From positions 1-13,423 of the forward strand of contig JBFMFE010000102.1 in NCBI GenBank assembly GCA_040752295.1: a stretch of 13,423 nt of DNA, written 5' to 3'. Under the pieces are notes generated by a model. It was not told the DNA's origin and ran no database searches. It saw only the letters and a list, made by a program, of their open reading frames with translations. The position numbers and the translations under genes were made by a program. Below are positions 1-6,027 of the stretch, in pieces (position 1 is the stretch's first letter; each line of letters opens with the position of its first letter). Origin of the DNA: JBFMFE01 sp040752295 (GTDB lineage: Bacteria > UBP15 > UBA6099 > JBFMBQ01).

Positions 1-21
1 TGGGGAACGTCGTGTTCCCCA
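1..21. repeat. Perfect hairpin, 8-bp stem, at window edge
   Basis: TGGGGAAC at 1-8 pairs with GTTCCCCA at 14-21 around a 5-base loop. The bases after the right arm (AG) suggest the stem continues beyond the window edge. It is the outermost visible member of the hairpin cluster at 1-250. Confidence 0.6.
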
Positions 22-36
22 AGCTCCGGGCAGGTC

Positions 37-88
37 GGAAACCTTTCCCGCGCTCGGCGCGGGAAGCGTCCACCGGACGCCGGTTTCC
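37..88. repeat. Nested palindrome forming a three-way junction
   Basis: The outer arms GGAAACC (37-43) and GGTTTCC (82-88) pair perfectly. They enclose two adjacent perfect hairpins: TTCCCGCGC (45-53) with GCGCGGGAA (57-65), and GCGTCC (66-71) with GGACGC (75-80), each with a 3-base loop. Only bases 44 and 81 stay unpaired at the junction. This compact Y shape could be an RNA fold or a folded single-strand DNA site. I do not recognise the family. Confidence 0.7.
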
Positions 89-92
89 TCCC

Positions 93-116
93 GTTCGAGA
101 CCTTGTGGTCTCGAAC
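93..116. repeat. Perfect hairpin, 10-bp stem with 4-base loop
   Basis: GTTCGAGACC (93-102) pairs with GGTCTCGAAC (107-116) around the loop TTGT. The GTTCGA core resembles a tRNA T-loop, but no acceptor, D or anticodon arms can be built around it. It is part of the hairpin cluster. Confidence 0.7.
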
Positions 117-217
117 CCCTCTGCCTCGAATTTTCAATCGGCCTGCTCACCGTCTCGCAGGCGCTCGCAAACGTGCGCTCCTTCCTCGTCGCGCGCTCGC
201 CACTCTCGCGATTTCTT

Positions 218-250
218 CCCGAATTATTCGTGAGGCGTGAATAATTCGGG
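218..250. repeat. Perfect hairpin, 12-bp stem with 9-base loop
   Basis: CCCGAATTATTC (218-229) pairs perfectly with GAATAATTCGGG (239-250). Neither strand has a real T-run after it, so it does not look like an intrinsic terminator. In the leftward transcript predicted from 309-337 it would be the first strong stem, about 50 bases from the 5' end. Confidence 0.7.
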
Positions 251-308
251 TTCCTATCATGGCTGTCTCCCGAGGGGGATTTTGTTCATCTGTTCATGTC
301 CTCGGTCC

Positions 309-337
309 ATTATAGCACCGGCATTGCTTTATGTCAA
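309..337 (-). promoter_or_regulatory. Consensus sigma70-type promoter, leftward
   Basis: On the minus strand, TTGACA (332-337) and TATAAT (309-314) both match the consensus exactly and are 17 bases apart, the optimum. Transcription would start near 302 and run into the hairpin-rich stretch at 1-302, not into any gene inside the window. It lies 55 bases past the stop of the substrate-binding protein gene, so it begins a new unit. Confidence 0.75.
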
Positions 338-391
338 CCCATCCCGCAAAAAAAAGTTTTTCAACAGCCTCGCAAGACCTGACCTCAAGCC

Positions 392-1729
392 TTAGATTGC
401 GGAATACTTTTTTTTCGCGGTACGGAGCCACTCGTTTATCTTTCTGTTTCTCAGGACGGGGTCTTGCCATCTGGGGGCAAGCCTGCCGGCTTGCTCTTCC
501 GAGACGGGGAACCTTGCGAATTCGGCGGTTTTCCGCGTGCTTTTCGACGCCCGTTTCCAGGCGGCGGCGAGTTCGTCGTGGGTGTCTATGACGAACGCGC
601 CGATGAGGTCGTTCAGAACCCCCCACCGCGCCGTCCCTTTCTCGAAATCGTACCGGAAGACTTTTTCGCCGTGTGTGAAGGGGTTGACGCCGATGTAGGA
701 TTTCCCGGCGAGGTCGCCGTAGAGACCGGGGAGGATGCTCATCTTGTTGAGCGGGAATTTCGCCGGTCCCCCGCGGACGCCCGCTTTGTACATCCATATC
801 TTCTGGGCTTTCGGGAGGAGAATGAACCGGACGAACGCCCGTGCGGGTTCCGCGTTGGGCGCGCCTTTCAGAATGGCGATGGGGTCGGGCGTGATCGCCG
901 TCGCGCCGGCGGGAAGGACGAATCCGAGGTTTTCCTCGCCGGCTTCCTGAATCGCCGAGTACGCGTATGTGTCAATGCACACTCCGTACGCGATCTCGCC
1001 CGCGGCGAGGTCCTTGCCCGTCTGCCCCGAACTCTGAGGGAAGGTGTTGACGTTGCCTCCCATCCGCAGTATGACGCCCCATCCCTTCTCCCATCCGTAA
1101 GACTGGAGGATGATTTCGTATATGATGTGGACGCTCCCGCTGTGGCGCGGGTCGCCCGAGCCGACCCAGCCCGCGAGCGAAGGCGCGGCGAGGTCCTCCC
1201 ACTCCCGCACCGGTGGAAGGGCGAGCATCTTTATCAGTTTCCGGTTGTAAAGGACGCCGAATCCGGCGAGGGACGAACCGTACCATCGGCGGTCAGGGTC
1301 GTAGAGAGGGACGCCGTTCAGCGCGGCGGGGACGTTTTTCAGGATGGAATCGGGGACGGCGTAACGCGCGAGCAAGCCCTTTCGTGCGAGTTCCACGTAG
1401 GGGTCAATCCCTCCGCCCCAGAAGAGGTCTATGCCGATGCCATCGGGGTTTTCGGCGAACCGGGATTTGATGAACTTGAGGACGTCCGAGGTCCCGCCCT
1501 GATCGAGCCAGGTGAGGCTGACGGTCTCGCCGGTTTTATTCCTGTACCAACTTTTAAATTCCCGGGTGAACTCGGATTTTATCCCTTCCCAGTGGGGGGA
1601 GACGACGACGAGTTCGCGCGGTGCGCCGCACAGCCCCCGGGACGAGATGAAAAGAACGAGGCACGCCGCTGCGGCTGTCAGAAAACTATTGAGTTTTGCA
1701 TAAGTAATGGAAAATCTCCTCGTTCTCAA
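392..1729 (-). CDS. ABC transporter substrate-binding protein, iron(III)-type
   Basis: A secreted solute-binding protein resembling the FbpA/AfuA-like iron(III) group, a family that also binds other anions and small organic ligands. A hydrophobic signal segment (FLTAAAACLVLFIS) is followed by the usual beta-strand opening, a DLFWGGG segment, the VLYNRKLI strand and a mixed C-terminal domain; about 445 residues, slightly long for the group. The start is uncertain. TTG at 1729 gives a basic leader (MRTRRF) with a weak site. ATT at 1708 has an ideal AGGAG seven bases before it. The open frame continues upstream to 1945, but only through the repeat at 1740-1808 and the end of the sensor gene, so I reject that extension. 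No permease or ATPase gene is visible. Position right behind a sensor gene suggests a sensing or signalling partner (inference). The ligand is unknown. Confidence 0.85.
   Translation of the reverse strand: MRTRRFSITYAKLNSFLTAAAACLVLFISSRGLCGAPRELVVVSPHWEGIKSEFTREFKSWYRNKTGETVSLTWLDQGGTSDVLKFIKSRFAENPDGIGIDLFWGGGIDPYVELARKGLLARYAVPDSILKNVPAALNGVPLYDPDRRWYGSSLAGFGVLYNRKLIKMLALPPVREWEDLAAPSLAGWVGSGDPRHSGSVHIIYEIILQSYGWEKGWGVILRMGGNVNTFPQSSGQTGKDLAAGEIAYGVCIDTYAYSAIQEAGEENLGFVLPAGATAITPDPIAILKGAPNAEPARAFVRFILLPKAQKIWMYKAGVRGGPAKFPLNKMSILPGLYGDLAGKSYIGVNPFTHGEKVFRYDFEKGTARWGVLNDLIGAFVIDTHDELAAAWKRASKSTRKTAEFARFPVSEEQAGRLAPRWQDPVLRNRKINEWLRTAKKKYSAI
477..494. repeat. Hairpin inside 3' end of the substrate-binding gene
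   Basis: GCAAGCC (477-483) pairs with GGCTTGC (488-494). A competing stem, CTTGCC (463-468) with GGCAAG (476-481), shares bases with it. The layout and the encoded residues (EEQAGRLAPRWQDPV) recall the double-hairpin repeats at 1740 and 13185, so this may be a diverged, in-frame relative. The resemblance is loose. Confidence 0.3.
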
Positions 1730-1739
1730 ATTGCCTGTT

Positions 1740-1808
1740 GACAGGCTGGAAGCCTGTCCCACAATTACAAGAGAATCCTTTTTAAGTGGGACAGGCATCT
1801 TGCCTGTC
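1740..1808. repeat. Double-hairpin dispersed repeat, copy 1 (69 bp)
   Basis: The hairpin GACAGGCTGGAAGCCTGTC (1740-1758) and the hairpin GACAGGCATCTTGCCTGTC (1790-1808) face each other across 23 AT-rich bases bounded by CCCAC and GTGGG, so the whole unit is also an inverted repeat. A second unit of identical length and arms lies at 13185-13253. The two also share a trailing A-run and TTTTTGCAAA motif on the right. The layout matches REP/BIME-type intergenic palindromes. This copy fills the gap between the sensor and substrate-binding genes and could stabilise or end the sensor mRNA. Confidence 0.85.
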
Positions 1809-1847
1809 GGAAAAACATCACCTTGTTTTCCTTTATTTTTGCAAACT

Positions 1848-2924
1848 TCAATAAGTCCAGTCCGGGCTTTTCTCCGTGGCCGCACTTTTTGAGATTTCCC
1901 CTGCGGCGGTTCCGTGCGCGGCGCCGCCGGGTTCCGGCTCTTCATGCTGGACGTTCCGTATGAGTCTCTCGATGACGCCGTTGATGTGGTCTACGTCTCT
2001 TATGATCATATCCGTGTACCGTTTGAGGGCGGTCTGATTTTCAGCCCTTTCGTTCACAAGCTGCGCGAAGCCGCGTATCGAGCAGAGCGGGTTGCGGACG
2101 TTGTGCGCGATGCTCGCCGCGAGGTCGTTCATGCCGGTGTTATGAGTTGTCCGGGACGCCGCGTCCCGCAATTGCCCGGGGCAGGGCAGGTTTTCGAACT
2201 CCACGGAAATGCCGCGCACGGGTCCGTCCTCGTTGCGGAGCGGCGTGGTGGAAACCATCATTCTCAGGTTTTTACCCGCGGCGTTGACGAAGGATACGTT
2301 CCTGCGGTTCACCGGTACGTTTTCGAGGAGGGAGAGGCTGATGAGGTCGCGCAGCTGCGGGTTTTTATGGTCGCCGATGAAGACCTCGTCGAATTTTCTG
2401 TTTCTCAGTTCGCGCGCCCCGCATTCGAGAAGCGTTTCGGCGTCTGAACTCACGAATCGGATTTTCCCGTTCACGTCTATGGTTATCATTCCCCCCGGCG
2501 ATCCGTGAATGATGAACTGGTTGAGCGCGAGGATCATTTCATTGAGCGCGGTGGTAAGCTGAGCGAACTCTCCCGGACCTTGGAGCGGGAGGGTGGCGGT
2601 GAAATCACCTTCCGCTATCTTTCTTGTTGCCGATCTGAATTTCACGAGCTGGCGGTTTATGGCGTACGCGAGGATAGAGCCTGCGATGAGCGCGCCGGCG
2701 GCCGCTATGACGGTCGCGACCACGAGGCTGTTCATCGCCTGGTGGATCATGAGCGAGTTGGGAAGGCGGCGGGGGTTGAGGAGCAGGTCTTGACCGAGGT
2801 AAATTGCGAGCAGCCCGAAGCCGAGCACGAGGAGCGTCGTGAAGAACGGAATGGCAACAATAAGCCTGAGATGTGTTCTTTTGTCAAGATGGAAAAAACC
2901 GTCAGAATTTTTCGGCTCTTTCAT
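1848..2924 (-). CDS. Membrane sensor (HAMP-PAS-HisKA) lacking the ATPase domain
   Basis: A 358-residue inner-membrane signalling protein. Two membrane helices (about 21-43 and 67-89) flank a periplasmic loop of only about 23 residues. They are followed by a HAMP linker (about 90-141), a PAS domain (about 143-247) and a HisKA dimerisation domain (about 264-326) with the phosphoacceptor in SIAHNVRNPL, His274. The protein ends 32 residues after HisKA in a low-complexity tail, with no N, G1 or G2 box, so the HATPase_c domain is missing. No frame in the 140 bases before the next gene supplies it. The usual Glu or Asp after the His is Asn. It may accept phosphate from another kinase, act as a phosphatase or scaffold, or be a decayed kinase. 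ATG at 2924 is chosen because it follows TAGG by seven bases and the consensus-like promoter at 2952-2979. Confidence 0.85.
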   Translation of the reverse strand: MKEPKNSDGFFHLDKRTHLRLIVAIPFFTTLLVLGFGLLAIYLGQDLLLNPRRLPNSLMIHQAMNSLVVATVIAAAGALIAGSILAYAINRQLVKFRSATRKIAEGDFTATLPLQGPGEFAQLTTALNEMILALNQFIIHGSPGGMITIDVNGKIRFVSSDAETLLECGARELRNRKFDEVFIGDHKNPQLRDLISLSLLENVPVNRRNVSFVNAAGKNLRMMVSTTPLRNEDGPVRGISVEFENLPCPGQLRDAASRTTHNTGMNDLAASIAHNVRNPLCSIRGFAQLVNERAENQTALKRYTDMIIRDVDHINGVIERLIRNVQHEEPEPGGAAHGTAAGEISKSAATEKSPDWTY

Positions 2925-2932
2925 AACAATGC

Positions 2933-2948
2933 CTATATTTAAATATAG
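2933..2948. promoter_or_regulatory. 16-bp palindrome at the sensor gene's transcription start
   Basis: CTATATTTAAATATAG is perfectly self-complementary. It sits just downstream of the -10 box at 2952-2957, so it covers the predicted +1 of the sensor gene and ends eight bases before its ATG. The position is typical of a repressor operator. It may equally be a chance AT-rich palindrome or a small 5' hairpin. Confidence 0.45.
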
Positions 2949-2951
2949 ACA

Positions 2952-2979
2952 ATTATACATGATAGGTTTTTAATTTCAA
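2952..2979 (-). promoter_or_regulatory. Promoter of the sensor gene
   Basis: On the minus strand, TTGAAA (2974-2979), 16 bases, then TATAAT (2952-2957). Transcription would start near 2945, leaving a leader of about 20 bases before the ATG at 2924. The substrate-binding gene is probably carried on the same transcript. Confidence 0.65.
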
Positions 2980-3024
2980 GTAGATTTTTTTATTTTTTAA
3001 CATTAATAAGAGTCAATTTTTAAC

Positions 3025-3058
3025 TTATCCACACGTTTTCCACATAAGTTGTGAAAAA
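3025..3058. other. DnaA-box-like cluster in an AT-rich gap
   Basis: TTATCCACA (3025-3033) is a perfect DnaA box. TTTTCCACA (3036-3044) differs at one position. TGTGAAAAA (3050-3058) is a one-mismatch box on the opposite strand. The gap between genes (2925-3162) is far more AT-rich than its surroundings, with long T and A runs on both sides of the boxes. This resembles the core of a replication origin or a DnaA-controlled promoter. No dnaA, dnaN, gidA or parAB gene lies nearby, so the assignment is tentative. Confidence 0.4.
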
Positions 3059-3062
3059 CGTG
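3032..3062. repeat. Inverted repeat, 13-bp arms, overlapping the DnaA-like boxes
   Basis: CACGTTTTCCACA (3032-3044) and TGTGAAAAACGTG (3050-3062) match as an inverted repeat at 12 of 13 positions around five bases. As RNA it could form a stem. As DNA it places two DnaA-like sites face to face. It lies about 100 bases past the stop of the leftward gene at 3163, so a terminator-like role for that mRNA is also possible, although no clean T-run follows it on the minus strand. Confidence 0.5.
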
Positions 3063-3162
3063 TTTTTCATCGCAATAAAACTTTTTAATTTTATTTAAGG
3101 GGGATTGACGGAAATATAATTTTCAAGACTATACGCGCCTATAGTATTCCATTTTGTCTGGT

Positions 3163-4575
3163 TCACGAACACCGTACAACCTCAGGATTCTTCGGGCTGT
3201 CGGTTCCGCCTCTGATTATGTTCTGATGGACAATCTTTATTTCTTCCAGGTCGGGCGGGGTCAGTTCGGGGAGAACGATTTTCTTTATTTTTCCATGTAT
3301 ATCGGGCAAAAACCTGAAAAAACTCCTTATGTCTTCCGGGTACGCCTTCGCCGATGTCCCGATCAGTGTGACCGCGCCGAACGGCTGGAGTTCCTTCTTC
3401 CATTCCCTGGCGTGGGGCGTGTCCGGCGGAGCGCAGAACGTCGGGACGAGTGCGAGAAAGATACTGTCGTAGGTTTTGCCCTGCGCTTCGAGGAACCTTT
3501 TCGCGAACCTGAGGCTGTCCGAGCAGTTGAAGGGAAGCCACAGGGGGAGGACGCCGAGGCTCAAACCGGCATGGGGGGCGAGGAACGTGAAGCAGTCCAG
3601 GAGCACGCGGTTCAGGCGTACTCCTGCTTTGGCGCAGGAAAGGGCGTACAGCCTGTAGGCTAACTCGCTGTATTTCCCGGGGTGGTCGAATTTGAGTTCG
3701 AGGTATTCGATGCCCCTGTCGTCGGCGAATTCCTTCGCCGAGTCGGCGAAGCCCGCCGGCGTTCCCCATTCGGATTCCGGTTGGATTTCGAGCGGCGCGT
3801 CCAGTTTCCAGCCGCCTTCGGGGTGCTTCGCGCCCTGTTTCCTTTTGTATTCGCTCAGTGTTTCGTTTCCTTCGATGAAGTCGGTGTCGGAGAAGTCCCC
3901 GAGTCCGCCCGCCTGGAAGTAGAGGTTTTCGCCGATGCGGTACTGGCGCCAGGGGAAAGTGCAGTTTGCGATGATCAGGCGCCCGTCGTGCATGAGCCTG
4001 TTTTCTATGAACTTCCGGTACGCGTCCGGCAGGCGCGTGAACTTCAGGCGGACGTGGTTGACGTACTTTATGAGGAAGCGGTCGTGGACGGGATCATAAT
4101 GGTTGACGATCATTACGCCGGGGTTGTTTTTCAGGATCGCGCCCGCGAGTTCTTCGCCGTGTTTCCGGTAGGCGGTGACGTCGTCCGGGTCGGTCGGGTC
4201 GTGGAAGCTGTAAAGGAAATGCGCGGGGAGGAAGGGAGCGCCGAGCAGGGCGCAGGCGTGTGCGACGCCTCCGCTCGGCGCGCCCGTGACTATCGTCTTG
4301 TATCTTCTTTTTCTGTGGCCCGCGGCGAACCTTTGTGCGACTTCCTCCGCCCGGACCCGGCGGGCGAGTTTTTTCCTCGTGCCGGCGAACCTTTCAGCCG
4401 CTTCGATGAGCCGCACCTTGCCCCTTCTCGTCATCACCGAGGAGAGCACCGCGAAGGCGTTCGCCCCTGTCGGGAACACGGAAGCTGGATCGTAGTGGCG
4501 TCCCCTGAGCGCCTGAGCGACGGAGCGGTAGATGACCGCCGCCGAGTCGAACTGTTCGATTTCAGCTTTAGGCAC
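3163..4575 (-). CDS. Unrecognised 470-residue protein following the pilin genes
   Basis: I do not recognise this family. Codon use and length look like a real gene. There is no signal peptide and no obvious membrane helix, so it is probably cytoplasmic. Visible landmarks are a glycine-rich stretch after a strand (KTIVTGAPSGGVAHACALLG, roughly residues 92-111), HDPTDPDD, NHYDPVHDR, a Trp/Phe-rich middle and a C-terminal half with several predicted strand-helix units (LLDCFTFLAPHAG). GTG at 4575 is preferred because GGAG lies six bases before it. A TTG at 4623 would add 16 residues but has no ribosome site. It follows the PilX-like gene by 78 bases on the same strand and is probably cotranscribed, in the place where a PilY1-type gene often sits, but it does not resemble PilY1. 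No function is proposed. Confidence 0.8.
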   Translation of the reverse strand: MPKAEIEQFDSAAVIYRSVAQALRGRHYDPASVFPTGANAFAVLSSVMTRRGKVRLIEAAERFAGTRKKLARRVRAEEVAQRFAAGHRKRRYKTIVTGAPSGGVAHACALLGAPFLPAHFLYSFHDPTDPDDVTAYRKHGEELAGAILKNNPGVMIVNHYDPVHDRFLIKYVNHVRLKFTRLPDAYRKFIENRLMHDGRLIIANCTFPWRQYRIGENLYFQAGGLGDFSDTDFIEGNETLSEYKRKQGAKHPEGGWKLDAPLEIQPESEWGTPAGFADSAKEFADDRGIEYLELKFDHPGKYSELAYRLYALSCAKAGVRLNRVLLDCFTFLAPHAGLSLGVLPLWLPFNCSDSLRFAKRFLEAQGKTYDSIFLALVPTFCAPPDTPHAREWKKELQPFGAVTLIGTSAKAYPEDIRSFFRFLPDIHGKIKKIVLPELTPPDLEEIKIVHQNIIRGGTDSPKNPEVVRCS

Positions 4576-4653
4576 GGCTGACTCCGGGTTTACCTTAGTT
4601 TTCCCGCGCAGCGGGCGGTTCAAACGGGAAATTAAGGCGGCGGCGGTCGGGCA

Positions 4654-5154
4654 TCACATGTCGCGCCAGCTCAGCACCTGAGAATAGTAGAAGTTGCCGA
4701 CATCGCTTCTCCACCGGGCGCGTCTTATATACGCTTCCACCCTCCGCGTAAATCCTCTCGATCTCCCGGTGGACCTTACAATGACGAGGTTTCGGAACGC
4801 GTTGTAATTCGGGTCTATGTAGTCTTCCGTTATGTTTGTGCTGTACGTCGCGCCGGAGTCGAATATCGGCTTGTTCTGGTTGCAGTCCGGCTCCACGCCT
4901 TCGCCGGGCCAGCTGTAGTCGATACCGGGTGGTGCATTTATTCCGGGTGGCCAACCCGTGAACAGCCTTATCTGGTAGTAAGCTCTTTCGACGCCGGCCT
5001 CGGCGCAGTAGAGCGCCTGAAGATCGCGTATCTGGTTCGTCACGATCTCCAGCTCGGAGCGGTGGAGCAGCCCGAGGGCGAAGAAGAGCATCGCCCCGAA
5101 AAGGATGATAAAAACGGTCATGACTATGACGGACCCGTTCTGTTTTCCCGTCAT
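4654..5154 (-). CDS. PilX/GspK-like minor pilin protein
   Basis: A 166-residue inner-membrane or pilus-tip protein. After a short basic start (MTGKQNG) comes one hydrophobic helix (about residues 8-30) and then a sequence typical of the PilX N-terminal family, ending in LQALYCAEAGVERAYY. The AEAG segment is the hallmark. Like PilX and GspK, and unlike the other three proteins here, it has no Glu at position +5 after the Gly, which fits the subunit that caps the pilus tip. It is far shorter than typical GspK (about 300 residues), so PilX is the better comparison. Its ATG overlaps the stop of the preceding pilin gene by one base (TGATG), implying coupled translation. It is the fourth and last of the pilin set. 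Confidence 0.8.
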   Translation of the reverse strand: MTGKQNGSVIVMTVFIILFGAMLFFALGLLHRSELEIVTNQIRDLQALYCAEAGVERAYYQIRLFTGWPPGINAPPGIDYSWPGEGVEPDCNQNKPIFDSGATYSTNITEDYIDPNYNAFRNLVIVRSTGRSRGFTRRVEAYIRRARWRSDVGNFYYSQVLSWRDM

Positions 5155-6020
5155 CAGTTGTTCACGTCCACGTTGTCGTCTTCGACGAGCATTATTTCCG
5201 AGCCGTCGTTCAGCCTGACTATGACGCGGGTGAAGTTGCTCGGTCCTATGTCACATTCCGCAGCGCTCACGCCGCAGCACGTGGCGAAGTAGTCTCCGCC
5301 GGAAAAGTACGAGAGGTCGAGTGTTATAAGACCGCCGGGCACCCAGTTCAGCTCGACCTCCTGCGTTGCGAGCGCGGGCGGCGGCGGTGTTATGCGGTCG
5401 TTGTAGACCATGATGCAGAAGTCGTCGCCGTCGCTTCTATCGAAAAGGTAATACTGTGTGGTTGAGGCGAGTTCCTTGGATATGTAGTATCCCTCGCGCG
5501 AGTGGCGCATGTGCGACATCGAGCGGAAGTACATGGGGTCCAGCGAGTCGGGGAGGACCCTTCTCTCGTCGGACACGGCGAAGTTGAACCTGAAGGCGTT
5601 GACCCGGCGCGGGCGCGAGATGCCCGTGAGAGCCGGGCGCCGCGCGTACGTCAGGTAGGAGAAGCTGTCCACGGGGTAGGCGAGCGCGTCCGAGGCAAAC
5701 GCCCCCGGCGTCGCACCGTACTGTATCTCGTACTCCGCCGAGGCGAATCTGTATATTGACGGCGTTGACTGCGTCGCCCACTGGGGGTAGTAGTCAATGA
5801 ACTCCGGCTCGCTGCAAAACTGGATGTCCCATGCCTTTTTCGTTTCCCGCGTCAGCTGCGTCATCGCGACCCGTCCCGCCTCGATCACTTCCGCGCGCCG
5901 GTCGGCTGTTTCCCACGACGAGTAGGTGGTGCTCAGCAGCGGGAACACCGCCCAGGCGAGCAGGGCTATCAGAAGCACGATGATAATGACCTCGACGACG
6001 GAGAAGCCGGGATTCTTCAT
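5154..6020 (-). CDS. PilW/GspJ-like prepilin
   Basis: A 288-residue minor prepilin. The leader is MKNPG, cut by prepilin peptidase before FSVVE. The Glu at +5 and the hydrophobic helix of about 20 residues (VIIIVLLIALLAWAVF) are class-defining. The region after the helix (about residues 30-65, ETADRRAEVIEAGRVAMTQLTRETKKA) is the long amphipathic helix seen in PilW and GspJ. The rest is a beta-rich globular domain with two adjacent cysteines near the C-terminus (YFATCCG). It is predicted to join the tip complex with the FimT-, PilV- and PilX-like partners. Its ATG lies seven bases after the stop of the PilV-like gene, and its stop overlaps the next start, so the four genes act as one unit. Confidence 0.88.
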   Translation of the reverse strand: MKNPGFSVVEVIIIVLLIALLAWAVFPLLSTTYSSWETADRRAEVIEAGRVAMTQLTRETKKAWDIQFCSEPEFIDYYPQWATQSTPSIYRFASAEYEIQYGATPGAFASDALAYPVDSFSYLTYARRPALTGISRPRRVNAFRFNFAVSDERRVLPDSLDPMYFRSMSHMRHSREGYYISKELASTTQYYLFDRSDGDDFCIMVYNDRITPPPPALATQEVELNWVPGGLITLDLSYFSGGDYFATCCGVSAAECDIGPSNFTRVIVRLNDGSEIMLVEDDNVDVNN

Positions 6021-6027
6021 GGCGCGG

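Larger units (their letters stand above)
1..302 (-). ncRNA. Candidate structured RNA or leader (hairpin-rich, no gene)
   Basis: I see no convincing protein gene in this stretch. A consensus promoter at 309-337 points leftward into it, and the region is dense with perfect hairpins: 218-250, 93-116, a three-way junction at 37-88 and 1-21, with weaker ones at 270-305 and 141-162. The predicted transcript would begin near 302 and run past the window edge. It could be a structured noncoding RNA, a long leader of a gene or RNA operon lying to the left, or a palindromic repeat element that happens to lie downstream of a promoter. I looked for tRNA, RNase P, T-box and 16S-start landmarks and found none that fit. 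Short open frames exist on both strands (for example a 37-codon arginine-rich one on the minus strand) but nothing makes them convincing. Confidence 0.3.

Noticed and set aside
93..116. tRNA-like T-loop (GTTCGA)
   Set aside because: The sequence is explained by a 10-bp perfect hairpin, and no acceptor, D or anticodon arm can be formed around it.
12..233. Plus-strand 73-codon open frame
   Set aside because: It runs through the hairpin cluster, has an Arg/Ser-rich low-information sequence, and opposes the only promoter seen there.
338..391. Intrinsic terminator after the substrate-binding gene
   Set aside because: The minus strand has an eight-T run, but no stable stem lies directly before it.
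464..1741. Long plus-strand open frame (425 codons) opposite the substrate-binding gene
   Set aside because: It mirrors the codon periodicity of the minus-strand gene in GC-rich DNA, has no family features and has a very Arg/Pro/Asp-rich composition.
1709..1945. N-terminal extension of the substrate-binding protein up to 1945
   Set aside because: It would translate the end of the sensor gene and the dispersed repeat, and it places more than 70 unrelated residues before the signal peptide.
3682..4581. Plus-strand open frame of 299 codons
   Set aside because: It is a shadow of the unrecognised 470-residue gene. Composition is biased and no ribosome site or motif is present.
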